Part shown: positions 1 through 9,309 of the stretch, piece by piece | Layout of the letters: every line of letters begins with the position of its first letter | How positions within the stretch are numbered: the stretch's first letter is position 1 | Source: DATFDN01 sp963767645 | GTDB taxonomy: Bacteria; Pseudomonadota; Alphaproteobacteria; Acetobacterales; Acetobacteraceae | NCBI GenBank assembly: GCA_963767645.1 | Contig: CAVYEW010000011.1 | Span: 62,001-126,000 of the forward strand | Direction of reading: 5' to 3' | DNA length: 64,000 nucleotides | Made by a program: the position numbers and the translations under genes | The notes under the pieces: generated by a model | What the model saw: the letters and a program-made list of their open reading frames with translations, nothing else | What the model was told of the DNA's origin: nothing | Databases searched by the model: none

Positions 1-57
1 TTTGAGAGAATTGGCCAAGGGACTAGCGGCGAGTGGCAGCTAAAAGCGAGGGAACCC

Positions 58-792
58 ATGTTCGATCTTCACTACTGGCCCACGCCGAACGGCAAGAAGG
101 TCACGATCCTGCTTGAGGAGGCCGGGCTTTCTTACAACATCATTCCAGTTAACATCGGGCGCGGCGATCAGTTCAAGGACTCGTTCCTGGAGATCAACCC
201 CAACCATCGCATGCCGGTGCTGGTGGATCACGATCCACCAGGCGGCGGGGCACCGATCAGCATCTTCGAGTCCGGTGCGATCATGATGTATCTCGCCGAG
301 AAGGTCGGCCGGTTCTGGCCGCAGGACGTGCGCGGCAAATATGCGGTCACTCAGTGGGTGATCTGGCAAATGGCGAACCAGGGACCGAAGCTCGGCGAGT
401 GCGGGCATTTTCGCCGGCTCGGCGACAAACAGGGAGATCAGTCCTACGCCGTCCGCCGCTTCACCGACGAGGCCAACCGTCTTTACGGCGTGCTTAATAT
501 GCAGCTATGGAAATCGCCGTATCTCGCCGGCACCGAGTACACGATCGCCGACATGATCGCGTTCCCCTGGACGGTGAACTGGCAGAACCAGGGCCAGGAC
601 ATCGCCGAGTTCCCGCATTTCCGCCGCTGGTTCGAGGAGATCGGCGCGCGCCCGGCAGTGCAGCGCGGCCTCGCCGTTGGGGCGGAGCTATCGGAGGACC
701 CGTCCAAGTTTCCGCCCGAGGAACAGGAGCGACGCGCCAAGCTCCTCTATAATCAGCGCGCCCGTCCGGTCCCAGCCGAGGGGCGCGTGTGA
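58..792 (+). CDS. Glutathione S-transferase family protein (YghU/YfcG-like)
   Basis: A 244-residue cytosolic GST of the YfcG/YghU (Ure2p-like, nu-class) type, which usually acts as a glutathione-dependent disulfide reductase or detoxification enzyme. The N-terminal thioredoxin fold carries the family signature YWPTPNGKK near residues 7-15, the cis-proline loop MPVLVDHDP (about 53-61) and the glutathione-binding ES pair in IFESGAI. The helical C-terminal domain contains IADMIAFPW. The ATG follows a GAGGGAA ribosome site. The gene is translationally coupled (GTGA overlap) to a downstream enoyl-CoA hydratase gene. A clear paralogue lies at 5895-6587. The substrate is unknown. Confidence 0.9.
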   Translation: MFDLHYWPTPNGKKVTILLEEAGLSYNIIPVNIGRGDQFKDSFLEINPNHRMPVLVDHDPPGGGAPISIFESGAIMMYLAEKVGRFWPQDVRGKYAVTQWVIWQMANQGPKLGECGHFRRLGDKQGDQSYAVRRFTDEANRLYGVLNMQLWKSPYLAGTEYTIADMIAFPWTVNWQNQGQDIAEFPHFRRWFEEIGARPAVQRGLAVGAELSEDPSKFPPEEQERRAKLLYNQRARPVPAEGRV

Positions 793-1587
793 GCGACGCG
801 GAGCCAGTGCTCGGTTCGACGGACGGGACGGTCGGCGTGATCGAGCTGGCCCGCCCCGCATGTCTTCAACTGCCTTTCGGTACGCTGCTTCGACGTGATC
901 CTCTCCGCGTTGCGCCGCTTCGAGGCGGATCGGGCGGTACGCGCCGTCCTGATCCGGGCCCAAGGCAAGAATTTCTGCACCGGTGCCGAGCTGGGCGAAG
1001 TGAAACGGCTACGGACATCACCTATCGCATTGTCGCATTTCATCGAGCACGGCCACGCAGTGCTTTGCGCGCTGGAGGCCAGTCGGCTGCCGGTGGTGGC
1101 CGCCGTGCAGGGGCTGTGCCTGGCCGGCGGGATGGAGCTGATGCTCGCCTGCGACATCGTGTTCGCCGCGCGCGGCGCGCGCTTCGGCGACCAGCACGGG
1201 CAATTCGGGCTGGTTCCCGGCTGGGGCGGCTCGCAACGCCTGCCGCGCATCGTCGGGCTGCGGCGCGCGCTTGACCTGTTTCTCGGCGTCCGCTGGATCG
1301 AGGCGGAGCGGGCTGAGCAATGGGGGTTGGTCAACTACGTCGCCGACGATGACCGGTTGCAGGATGAGGCGATGGCGTTCTGCCGCACTCTCGCCGAGCG
1401 CAGCGCGTCGGGGCTGGCGCTGATGAAGCGCCTGGCCCGCAGTGGGCTGGACCTCACGCTGGCGGAAGGGTTGCAGCTGGAGCGGACTCACGTGGTTTCG
1501 GCGCTCGGCACGGCCGACGTAACGGAAGGGCTGGCGGCTTTCGAGGCGCGGCGCCGCCCGGCCTTTCCCTCAATTCAGGAGGGGTGA
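789..1587 (+). pseudogene. Enoyl-CoA hydratase/isomerase family protein, frameshifted near the N-terminus
   Basis: Crotonase-fold protein expected to hydrate or isomerise an enoyl-CoA. The start GTG overlaps the GST stop codon. The first frame reads GVIELARP and then loses homology. The expected continuation (HVFNCLS, then FDVILSALRRFEADRAV) lies in another frame. Removing one C from the CCCC run at 854-857 restores a single 265-residue protein. The downstream part holds the oxyanion-hole segments GKNFCTGAELGE and LAGGMELMLACDIVFA and the crotonase helix GLVPGWGGSQRLPR. A GTG at 895 could start a 230-residue product lacking the first beta strands. The fault is either a sequencing/assembly error or a real inactivation. 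The 3' end overlaps the convergent MaoC gene by 13 nt. Confidence 0.8.
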
Positions 1588-2063
1588 TCGGTCCGCGCCT
1601 TGACCATGCGGAGCGGCGTGTAGGTCAACACCACCGTGCCGTCCTGCTTCAGCACCCGGTTGCGCGTGCGCACCAGCCCGCGGTTCGGACGGCTGGCGCT
1701 GCGACGGCTTTCGATCACCTCGCACGCCACATGGATCGTGTCGCCGACGAAAGTCGGGGAGTTGACGTTCAGTTCCATGTTGAGAAAGGCAAAGCCGGTG
1801 TGCTGCATGGTCGCGTGGACCAGCAGTCCTTCGGCGAATGAATAGACCATGGCGGCGGGAACGACACGCTGCTTAATGTCGCTCTCCTCCTTCAGGAACT
1901 CGACATTGGAAAACAGCACTTCGGTCATCCCGGTCACGCCGATGAAGTTCACCAGATCGGCCTCGGTCAGCGTCCGCCCGATGGTGCGGAACTTCCGTCC
2001 GGCCGGAAGATCCTCGTAATAGAGACCAAGGCCCAGGATTTCGTAGCCGCCGCTCTCTGCCAT
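1575..2063 (-). CDS. MaoC family dehydratase
   Basis: A 162-residue hot-dog-fold protein of the MaoC / (R)-specific enoyl-CoA hydratase group, which add water to enoyl-CoA thioesters. Family features are the opening YYEDLPAGRKFRTIGRTLTEADLVNFIGVTG, with the usual Asp in TEADLV, and the later VGDTIHVACEVIESR strand that precedes the final LTY strand. It lies divergently from an SDR gene and convergently to an enoyl-CoA hydratase, in an acyl-CoA-processing neighbourhood. The catalytic Asp/His pair is not obvious in canonical form, so the exact activity is uncertain. Confidence 0.8.
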   Translation of the reverse strand: MAESGGYEILGLGLYYEDLPAGRKFRTIGRTLTEADLVNFIGVTGMTEVLFSNVEFLKEESDIKQRVVPAAMVYSFAEGLLVHATMQHTGFAFLNMELNVNSPTFVGDTIHVACEVIESRRSASRPNRGLVRTRNRVLKQDGTVVLTYTPLRMVKARTDHPS

Positions 2064-2117
2064 GCTCGCCTCCGGGTCGAGACACCGGCGGCATTCTATC
2101 AGGCAAGGAGCCGGAAA

Positions 2118-2876
2118 ATGCGAGGCTTGGACGGAACGCGCGTGATCGTCACCGGAGGCGCCAGCGGCATCGGCCGGGCGACTTGCCTGAGACTGGCCGA
2201 GGAGGGTTGCATCCTGGGCATCTTCGACCGCGACGCGGAGGGCGCCCGGCAGGTCGCCGCCTTATGCGCCGGCGGCAAGGCGGTCGCGCATGGCGTGGAC
2301 ATTGCCGACGAGGCGGGCGTCGAGGCGGCGGTGGCGGCGTTCGAGAAGGAGACGGGGCCGATCGACGGGCTGGCGAATGTCGCGGGCTGGGACAAGGGCG
2401 CGCGTTTCCTCGACACCGATCGCGCCCTGTGGGACCGCATCATCGAAATCAACCTGATCGGCCCGCTCAACATGCACAAGGCTGTGCTGCGCCGCATGGC
2501 CGGGCGCAAAACCGGGCGAGTCGTGAACGTTGCCTCGGACGCCGGGCGGGTCGGATCGTCCGGCGAGGCGGTCTATTCCGCGTGCAAGGGCGGCATCATC
2601 GCGTTCACCAAGACGATGGCCCGCGAGATGGCGCGCCAGGGCATCACGCTGAACTGCCTCTGCCCCGGTCCGACGGAGACGCCGTTGTTTCAGGGTTTCA
2701 CCGACGACATGGAAGGCGGGGAGAAGCTGAAGGACGCGCTTGCCCGTGCCATCCCGCTGCGCCGGCTGGGTCAGCCCGACGACTATCCCGGCATGATCGC
2801 CTTTCTGCTGAGCGACGACGCGGCCTATATGACCGGGCAGACCATCAGCATCTCCGGCGGGCTGACCATGACCTGA
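2118..2876 (+). CDS. SDR family oxidoreductase
   Basis: A 252-residue classical short-chain dehydrogenase/reductase, cytosolic and NAD(P)-dependent. It shows the cofactor glycine motif TGGASGIG near residues 12-19, the NVAG-type motif (ANVAGWD), the catalytic Ser in NVASDAGR, the YxxxK pair in YSACKGG, and the C-terminal SISGGLTMT typical of FabG/BDH-like members. The ATG is preceded by AAGGAG. It is probably a 3-hydroxyacyl-CoA or cyclic-alcohol dehydrogenase, given the hydratase and CoA-transferase neighbours, but the substrate cannot be read from the sequence. Confidence 0.9.
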   Translation: MRGLDGTRVIVTGGASGIGRATCLRLAEEGCILGIFDRDAEGARQVAALCAGGKAVAHGVDIADEAGVEAAVAAFEKETGPIDGLANVAGWDKGARFLDTDRALWDRIIEINLIGPLNMHKAVLRRMAGRKTGRVVNVASDAGRVGSSGEAVYSACKGGIIAFTKTMAREMARQGITLNCLCPGPTETPLFQGFTDDMEGGEKLKDALARAIPLRRLGQPDDYPGMIAFLLSDDAAYMTGQTISISGGLTMT

Positions 2877-2896
2877 TACAACTGTACCGGCACGGA

Positions 2897-3943
2897 TCAG
2901 GCTGTGCGCAGATCATAGAAGCGCGCGGCCGTATCGTGGAACAGCGCCGCCTTCTCCTGCGCCGAGGCGCCCGCGGCGATGCGCTTGAACGCGTTCCACA
3001 GCACGGGATAGCTGCACATCCCCTTGTCGACAGGAAAGTTGCTCTCGAACATGCAGCGCTGCGGGCCGAACAGCTCGATGCAGGTCTGCATCCAGGGCTT
3101 CCAATCCTCGGCCATGTGCGCCGATGTCGGCGGGCGCGCGTCGTTGTGGTAATCGAACCCGTTGACCGGCATGGCCAGCCCGCCGAGCTTGACATATACG
3201 TTCGGACAGGTCGCGAGTGCCTTCATGGCGGCCGCCCAGTCGCTGAACACCGCGTCACGCCGGCCGCGATACGGGCCGCAGCCAAGCGGGCCGCCGACAT
3301 GGTCGATGACGATGCGCGTGCCCGGCGCAGCCCGCGCCGCTGTCAGCACGTCCTTCAGTTGCGGGTGGTACTGCCAGGAATCATAGGTCAGGCCCAACGC
3401 CCCCAGGCGTTGCAGCCCACGGAGGAAGGCCGGGTCGTGCAACAGGTCGGGCGGCGGCACGACGGAGGTCGTGGGCACGATGGCGTCATCCCATGCGCTG
3501 GTGTGACGGATGCCACGGAAGCGTCCGGCGCCGGCGGCCCTGTGCGCCTCCAGCACGGCGTCAAGCTGCTGGCTGCGCAGATCGGCGAAGCCGACGATCC
3601 CCGCGCAGGCCCGGGCGGGACCATAGGCGCCGCTCGCCGACAGCACCGCGACGGCGCTCACCACTTCCGTCTCGCCCACCGGACGGAAATCCTCCGGCCC
3701 GTCGGTCCGATGCTTCCAGCCGCACTGCATGAACACGGTCGCGACCACGTTGTGGCCGCTCGCCAGGTCAGTCAGCAGCTCTTCCAGCAAGTAGCGACCG
3801 GACGGCCGGTCATGCCAAAGATGATGATGCGGATCGATGATCGGCAAGTCGGGCTCGAGAATGTCCTCGCGGACCAAGTCGAGCCAATCGGGCCGCACGG
3901 GCGGATGCGGATAGGCCTGCTTCTCTGCGGAAGCTGCGCTCAT
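2897..3943 (-). CDS. Amidohydrolase family protein (TIM-barrel metal-dependent hydrolase)
   Basis: A 348-residue amidohydrolase-2 family enzyme related to 2-pyrone-4,6-dicarboxylate lactonase and L-fuconolactonase-like hydrolases. The metal-binding HxH is visible in IIDPHHHLWH, with later family motifs VIDHVGGPLG and MFESNFPVDKG near the C-terminus. The open frame extends to 4021, but the ATG at 3943 is chosen because GGAGGAAA precedes it at good spacing. It probably opens a lactone or cleaves a C-C bond in aromatic or sugar-acid breakdown. The gene stands alone and is convergent with an SDR gene. Confidence 0.82.
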   Translation of the reverse strand: MSAASAEKQAYPHPPVRPDWLDLVREDILEPDLPIIDPHHHLWHDRPSGRYLLEELLTDLASGHNVVATVFMQCGWKHRTDGPEDFRPVGETEVVSAVAVLSASGAYGPARACAGIVGFADLRSQQLDAVLEAHRAAGAGRFRGIRHTSAWDDAIVPTTSVVPPPDLLHDPAFLRGLQRLGALGLTYDSWQYHPQLKDVLTAARAAPGTRIVIDHVGGPLGCGPYRGRRDAVFSDWAAAMKALATCPNVYVKLGGLAMPVNGFDYHNDARPPTSAHMAEDWKPWMQTCIELFGPQRCMFESNFPVDKGMCSYPVLWNAFKRIAAGASAQEKAALFHDTAARFYDLRTA

Positions 3944-4071
3944 TGGCGTTTCCTCCATCGATAGGTTGAGGTTAGGTATCGGCCTGCGACGTCGCAAGCC
4001 CGTGCATGAGGCCGTTGACATACGTCAGTCCCTCGCGTTGTTTCCTCGGTCGGTCACGCGGAGGGTAATCC

Positions 4072-4656
4072 TTGGACACGATCGCGCCGTTCCGAATCAG
4101 CGTTTGCGGCATTGAGGAGTTGGCCGGCCATTGCGAGACCGGCGCGAGTCACGTGCTGTCCATTCTGGACCCGGATTGGCCTGTGCCGGAGGCGTTCGGC
4201 TCGTTCGGCGAGCATGAAAAGCTGGAATTGCGCTTCCACGACGTGATCGAGGACATTGCCGGCACGGTGCCGCCACAGCGGGACGATGTTGCCCGGCTCC
4301 TGGCGTTCGGCCGCGATCTGATGGCCGAGCCGCCGGAAGGGGCGCATCTCCTGGTCCACTGCCACGCGGGGATATCGAGATCATCCGCCGCCATGGCGCT
4401 GATCCTGGCGCAGGGCCTGCCCGATCTCCCCGCCCGCAAGATCCTGCAGGAAGTTCTGCATATCCGGCCCAAGGCCTGGCCGAACCTGCGGATTATCGAA
4501 TTGGGCGATACCATGCTGCGCAGGAACGGCGAGCTGATCGACGCTGCCATCGAGGTCTACCGCATCCAGCTTGCGATCCGCCCCCACTTAGCGGACCTGA
4601 TGAGTCAAGGCGGACGGAGCCGGGAAGTGGCGGCGGCGAATGCCGCATCGGGCTAA
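4072..4656 (+). CDS. Tyrosine-phosphatase-like protein
   Basis: A 194-residue protein with a Cys-based phosphatase P-loop, HCHAGISRSSA, which fits the CX5R motif with Cys97 and Arg103. A DWPVPEAF segment and HDVIEDI precede it at the position of the general-acid region in bacterial dual-specificity-like phosphatases. The start is taken as TTG at 4072 because GGAGGG lies just upstream and no better ATG exists. No signal peptide or membrane segment is visible. The substrate is unknown, and the neighbours are metabolic rather than signalling genes. Confidence 0.75.
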   Translation: MDTIAPFRISVCGIEELAGHCETGASHVLSILDPDWPVPEAFGSFGEHEKLELRFHDVIEDIAGTVPPQRDDVARLLAFGRDLMAEPPEGAHLLVHCHAGISRSSAAMALILAQGLPDLPARKILQEVLHIRPKAWPNLRIIELGDTMLRRNGELIDAAIEVYRIQLAIRPHLADLMSQGGRSREVAAANAASG

Positions 4657-4713
4657 GCAGAGCCCAAACAAGCAAGCATCTCGACCACACCCGGTTCCCG
4701 CGAGGAGAGCAGC

Positions 4714-5898
4714 ATGCCAGGACCCTTGCATGGCTTCCGGATCGTGGACCTGACCTCCATGATCTCGGGGCCCTCCGCCACGATGCTGCTGGCCGACCAG
4801 GGCGCCGAGGTAATCAAGGTGGAGAATCCGGCCGCCGGCGGGGATCACACGCGCCTCGCCGCCAACCGGCGCGGGGGCTTCTCCGCTTCCTTTCTCAACA
4901 ACAATCGCGGCAAGCGCTCGGTGGCGCTCGATCTCAAGAACCCGGAAGCGGTGGCGGCGCTGCTGCGCGTGGTCGCGCGGGCCGATGTCTTCGTGCAGAA
5001 CTTCCGCCCCGGCGTGGCCGAGCGGATGGGGCTCGGCGAAGCCGCGGTGCGCGAAGTGGCGCCCGGCATCGTCTATGTCTCGATCAGCGGCTTCGGGGAG
5101 AGCGGGCCCTACGCGCAGAAACCGGTCTATGATCCGCTGGTGCAGGCGCTCAGCGGGCTCGCCACGGTGCAGGCGGGATCGGACGAGGCGCCGCCCCGCC
5201 TGGTGCGGACCATCCTGCCGGACAAGCTGACCGGCACCGTCGCCGCCCAGGCGATCACCGCCGCCTTGCTGGCGCGTGCGCGGGGCGCCCCGGGGCAGCA
5301 TGTCCGGCTGTCCATGCTGGACGCAGTGGTGGCCTTCCTCTGGGGCTCCGACATGGGAAGCCAGACTTTCGTCGAGGCGGTGATCCCGCAGCAGGAGGCG
5401 GCCAGCTTCATCGACCTGATCTATGCGACCACGACCGGCTATATCAGCGTTGCGGTGCAGAGCAACAAGGAATGGGCGGCGCTGACCCGCGCCCTCGGGC
5501 GTCCGGAATGGCTCACCGACCCGCGCTTCGCCACGCCGGCGCTGCGCCAGCTGCATATCAACGAGCGCCTCGCGATGACGCAGGAGTTGTTGCGCACGCG
5601 CAGCGCCGAGGAGTGGCTGGAACGGCTGACCGCCGAAGGCGTGGCGTGCGCCCCGGTGCTGACGCGCACGCAGTTGCTGTCGCATCCGCAGGTTCTTGCC
5701 AACGGCATCGTCGTGGAGATCGCGCATCCCGTCGCCGGCCCGCTGCGCCAGTCCCGTCCCGCGGCCCGGTTCTCGACTACCGAGGCGGCGCCCGGACTGC
5801 CCGCCCCGGCGCTTGGCGCGGATACGCGGGAGGTGTTGGCCGAGGCCGGACTGCCCGAGGCCATGATCGACAGTCTGATGCCGGAGCACGCGGCATGA
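4714..5898 (+). CDS. CaiB/BaiF (family III) CoA-transferase
   Basis: A 394-residue family III CoA-transferase, which moves CoA between carboxylic acids. The N-terminal motif DLTSMISGPSATMLLADQGAEVIKVE, the segment NNRGKRSVALDLKNPE and VFVQNFRPGVAERMGLG with a following YVSISGFGESGPY are all hallmark CaiB regions. The catalytic Asp is expected in the YDPLVQALSGL region. The C-terminal domain is complete. The stop codon overlaps the ATG of the next GST gene (ATGA), indicating translational coupling. The acyl donor and acceptor are not predictable. Confidence 0.9.
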   Translation: MPGPLHGFRIVDLTSMISGPSATMLLADQGAEVIKVENPAAGGDHTRLAANRRGGFSASFLNNNRGKRSVALDLKNPEAVAALLRVVARADVFVQNFRPGVAERMGLGEAAVREVAPGIVYVSISGFGESGPYAQKPVYDPLVQALSGLATVQAGSDEAPPRLVRTILPDKLTGTVAAQAITAALLARARGAPGQHVRLSMLDAVVAFLWGSDMGSQTFVEAVIPQQEAASFIDLIYATTTGYISVAVQSNKEWAALTRALGRPEWLTDPRFATPALRQLHINERLAMTQELLRTRSAEEWLERLTAEGVACAPVLTRTQLLSHPQVLANGIVVEIAHPVAGPLRQSRPAARFSTTEAAPGLPAPALGADTREVLAEAGLPEAMIDSLMPEHAA

Positions 5899-6587
5899 TC
5901 GATTTCTACTACTGGCCGACCCCGAATGGCTGGAAGATCTCCATCATGCTGGAGGAGTGCGGTCTGCCGTACCGCGTGATCCCGGTGAACATCGGCGCCG
6001 GCGACCAGTTCAAGCCGGACTTCCTGGCGATCAGCCCCAACAACCGAATGCCGGCGATCGTCGATCACGACGCGCCCGGCGGTGCGCTGCCGGTGTTCGA
6101 ATCCGGCAGCATCCTGATCCACCTGGCCGAGCGTTCCGGGCGCTTCATGCCGACGATGAATCCCGGCCGCAAGGAGTGCCTGGAGTGGCTGTTCTGGCAG
6201 GTAGGCAATCTCGGCCCGATGGCCGGGCAGCTCAGCCATTTCGTCAACTACGCCGAGGGCGAGCACGCCTATTCGCGCACCCGCTACGCCAACGAGTACC
6301 ATCGCTGTCTCGGCGTGCTGGATCGCAGGCTGGACGGCCGCGACTACATCCTCGGGGACTATTCGATCGCCGATATGGCGGCCTGGCCCTGGGTGCTGAT
6401 CGCGAAACCGCTGGGCCAAGGGCTTGAGGAGTTTCCCAATCTGGCCGCCTGGCGGACCCGCATCAAAGCACGTCCGGCGGTGCAGGCGGGCGTCGATCTG
6501 GGCAAGGAATGGCGCCGCCGCGCTCCGCCCACCGCAGCCGAGCGTGCCATCCTGTTCAACCAGACCGGACGCTTGCCGGGCCAGTGA
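5895..6587 (+). CDS. Glutathione S-transferase family protein (YghU/YfcG-like), second copy
   Basis: A 230-residue GST strongly similar to the protein encoded at 58-792: both share YWPTPNG near the N-terminus, PVNIGxGDQFK, NxRMPxxVDHD and FESG. The ATG at 5895 overlaps the CoA-transferase stop, so start and coupling are well supported; the frame is open further upstream, but only in antisense or shadow sequence. It is probably glutathione-dependent and cytosolic. Pairing one GST with an enoyl-CoA hydratase and the other with a CoA-transferase suggests both belong to one degradative programme (inference). Confidence 0.9.
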   Translation: MIDFYYWPTPNGWKISIMLEECGLPYRVIPVNIGAGDQFKPDFLAISPNNRMPAIVDHDAPGGALPVFESGSILIHLAERSGRFMPTMNPGRKECLEWLFWQVGNLGPMAGQLSHFVNYAEGEHAYSRTRYANEYHRCLGVLDRRLDGRDYILGDYSIADMAAWPWVLIAKPLGQGLEEFPNLAAWRTRIKARPAVQAGVDLGKEWRRRAPPTAAERAILFNQTGRLPGQ

Positions 6588-6597
6588 AGGAAGCTCT

Positions 6598-9309
6598 GTG
6601 CCCAAGGACACCGACAGCCTGCCTCACCTGCTGGAGACTGCCGAGGGCCGCCGCCTCTCGGTTGCGACCGAGCAGGGCTGGCGCCGCTGGGGCACATTCC
6701 TCAGCAACCGCGAATGGGGCACGGTGCGCGAGGATTACAGCCCTGACGGTGATGCGTGGAATTATTTCCCGCACGATCACGCCCGCAGCCGTGCCTATCG
6801 GTGGGGAGAGGACGGTATCGCCGGCTTCTGCGACAACCAGCAGCGCTGGTGCCTGGGTCTCGCGTTGTGGAACGGCCGCGACCCGATCCTGAAGGAACGG
6901 CTGTTCGGCCTGACCAACGCCGAGGGCAATCACGGCGAGGACGTCAAGGAGCTGTGGTGGCATCTCGACGGCACGCCGACGCATTCGCTCATGCGGATGC
7001 TCTATCGGTATCCGCAGGCGGAGTTTCCGTATGCGCGCCTGCTGGAGGAGAACCGCCGGCGGGGCCTGAACGAACCGGAGTTCGAGCTGATCGATACCGG
7101 CGTGCTGGACGGCGCGCAGTATTTCGACGCAACGGTCGAGTATGCCAAGGCAGCGCCAGACGACATCCTGATGCGGATCAGCGTGGAGAATCCGGGGCTG
7201 GAGGCAGCAACTCTGCATGTGCTGCCGCATCTGTGGGCGCGCAACACCTGGTCCTGGACCGAGAACGCGCCGCGCCCGCTGCTCCGCCTGGCTCCGAGCG
7301 ACGCGGTGGTGGCGACCTATCCAGGAATGAAGGAACGCCGCCTGTTGATCGACCAGCCGGGACACTGGCTGTTTTGCGACAATGACACGAATGTCCGACG
7401 ACTATACGGCGTGGACGCGCCGGGTCACTTCAAGGACGCTATCAACGACGCCGTGGTGCATGACGCCGAGGACGCGGTGAATCCGCTGCACGAGGGCACG
7501 AAGTGCGCCGCCCACGTCGTGCTATCTCTGCCGCCGGGCGGCAACGCCGTCTTGCGGCTGCGCTTCGCACGCTCCGATGCCGGCGTCGACTTCGATGACT
7601 TCGACGCGATTTTCGCGCAACGCCAGGCCGAGGCGGACGAATTCTACGCGGTGCTGCAACGCGGGATCGCCAATTCCGACGCCCGCGCGGTGCAGCGCCG
7701 GGCGCTTGCCGGGATGCTGTGGTCCCAGCAATGGTATCACATCGACGTCCGCGACTGGCTGGCGGGCGATCCCGCCCAGCCGACCCCGCCTGCCAGCCGT
7801 CTACACGGGCGCAACTGCGATTGGGAGCATCTGAACAACGCCGACATCGTATCGATGCCGGACACTTGGGAGTATCCGTGGTACGCCGCCTGGGACCTCG
7901 CGTTCCACGCCGTCACCTTCGCGCTGATCGACCCGGATTTCGCCAAGTCGCAACTCGTGCTGCTGACCCGCGAATGGTACATGCAGCCGAACGGCCAGCT
8001 GCCGGCTTACGAATGGGCGTTCGGCGACGTCAACCCGCCGGTCCATGCCTGGGCGGCCTTGCGGGTGTACCGCATGGACCAGGCACTGACCGGGCGTGCC
8101 GACCGCGCTTTCCTGGAGCGGGTGTTCCACAAGCTCCTGCTGAACTTCACCTGGTGGGTGAACCGCAAGGACGAGGAGGGGCGCAACATCTTCCAGGGCG
8201 GCTTCCTCGGGCTGGACAATATCGGCGTGTTCGACCGGTCCAAGCCGCTGCCGACCGGCGGCTTCATCAGCCAGTCCGACGGCACCGCCTGGATGGCGAT
8301 GTACACGCTCAACCTGTTGCGCATCGCACTGGAGCTGGCGATCGAGGATCGGGTGTACGAGGACATCGCCACCAAGTTCTTCGAGCACTTCCTCTATATT
8401 GCCGGCGCGATGACCAATATGGGCGGCGAGGGCATCGGCCTATGGGACGAGCAGGATCAGTTCTTCTACGACGTGCTGAACCTGCCGGACGGCAGCCGCG
8501 TCAAGCTGCGGGTGCGGTCGCTGGTCGGATTGATCCCTCTCTGCGCGGTGGAGGTGCTGGATGCCGATCTCGCCTCTCGCTTCCCCGAGTTCGCCAAACG
8601 GATGCGTTGGATGCTCACCCATCGCCCCGACCTCGCAAGACAGGTGTCGCACTACGACCAGCCGGGAAGGGGCGATCGCTTCCTGCTGTCGCTGCTGCGC
8701 GGGCACCGGATGAAGGCGCTGCTGGCGCGGATGCTGGACGAGACGGAGTTCCTGTCCGATTACGGCATACGCGCGCTCTCGCGCTATCATGCCGTACATC
8801 GCTATACGATGGAGCAGGGCGGGCAGAGCTTTTCGGTCGGCTACGTGCCGGGCAATTCCGATTCCCACCTGTTCGGCGGCAACTCCAATTGGCGCGGGCC
8901 GGTGTGGATGCCGATCAACTATCTACTGGTGGAGTCGTTGCATGAGTTCCACCGGTACTATGGCGACGGATTCCGGGTCGAATGCCCGACGGGCTCCGGT
9001 CGATTTCTCAGCCTGGGCGAAACCGCCGCCGAGCTTGGCCGGCGCTTGAGCCGTTTGTTCCTGCGTGGGCCCGACGGGCGCCGCCCCGTGCTGGGCGCGG
9101 ATGCAAGGCTACAGGACGATCCGCGCTTCCGCGACCACATCCCGTTTCATGAGTATTTCCACGGGGACACCGGATGCGGCCTGGGGGCGTCGCATCAGAC
9201 CGGCTGGACCGGGCTGGTGGCCTTGCTGCTCCAGCCGCGGGTGGACACGCTGGGCTGTGCGATGCCGGTAGCGCACGCCCGGGAGGAGGCGCGCCGAGAC
9301 TCTCACTGA
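6598..9309 (+). CDS. GH63-like glycoside hydrolase (MGH1-type glucosidase)
   Basis: A 903-residue protein of the GH63 / mannosyl-oligosaccharide-glucosidase-like (alpha/alpha)6-barrel group. Recognisable stretches are the N-terminal LSNREWGTVREDYSPDG, YRWGEDGIAGF, the barrel motif YPWYAAWDLAFHAVTFALIDPDFAK, and the late NSNWRGPVWMPINYLLVESLH with HTGWTGLVALLL-like ending (HQTGWTGLVALLLQP). The GTG at 6598 follows GAAGGAA closely after the GST stop. No signal peptide is visible, so a cytosolic alpha-glucosidase or glucosylglycerate-hydrolase-like role is likely. The large frame is intact, which argues against pervasive error in this part. The 3' end overlaps the convergent SDR by 7 nt. Confidence 0.85.
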   Translation: MPKDTDSLPHLLETAEGRRLSVATEQGWRRWGTFLSNREWGTVREDYSPDGDAWNYFPHDHARSRAYRWGEDGIAGFCDNQQRWCLGLALWNGRDPILKERLFGLTNAEGNHGEDVKELWWHLDGTPTHSLMRMLYRYPQAEFPYARLLEENRRRGLNEPEFELIDTGVLDGAQYFDATVEYAKAAPDDILMRISVENPGLEAATLHVLPHLWARNTWSWTENAPRPLLRLAPSDAVVATYPGMKERRLLIDQPGHWLFCDNDTNVRRLYGVDAPGHFKDAINDAVVHDAEDAVNPLHEGTKCAAHVVLSLPPGGNAVLRLRFARSDAGVDFDDFDAIFAQRQAEADEFYAVLQRGIANSDARAVQRRALAGMLWSQQWYHIDVRDWLAGDPAQPTPPASRLHGRNCDWEHLNNADIVSMPDTWEYPWYAAWDLAFHAVTFALIDPDFAKSQLVLLTREWYMQPNGQLPAYEWAFGDVNPPVHAWAALRVYRMDQALTGRADRAFLERVFHKLLLNFTWWVNRKDEEGRNIFQGGFLGLDNIGVFDRSKPLPTGGFISQSDGTAWMAMYTLNLLRIALELAIEDRVYEDIATKFFEHFLYIAGAMTNMGGEGIGLWDEQDQFFYDVLNLPDGSRVKLRVRSLVGLIPLCAVEVLDADLASRFPEFAKRMRWMLTHRPDLARQVSHYDQPGRGDRFLLSLLRGHRMKALLARMLDETEFLSDYGIRALSRYHAVHRYTMEQGGQSFSVGYVPGNSDSHLFGGNSNWRGPVWMPINYLLVESLHEFHRYYGDGFRVECPTGSGRFLSLGETAAELGRRLSRLFLRGPDGRRPVLGADARLQDDPRFRDHIPFHEYFHGDTGCGLGASHQTGWTGLVALLLQPRVDTLGCAMPVAHAREEARRDSH

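Noticed and set aside
2183..3964. 593-residue open frame overlapping the SDR and amidohydrolase genes
   Set aside because: Composition is Arg/Ala/Gly-rich without motifs; it is a frame shadow of two well-supported genes in GC-rich DNA.
4588..5889. 433-residue frame antisense to the CoA-transferase
   Set aside because: Shadow of a clear CaiB-family gene.
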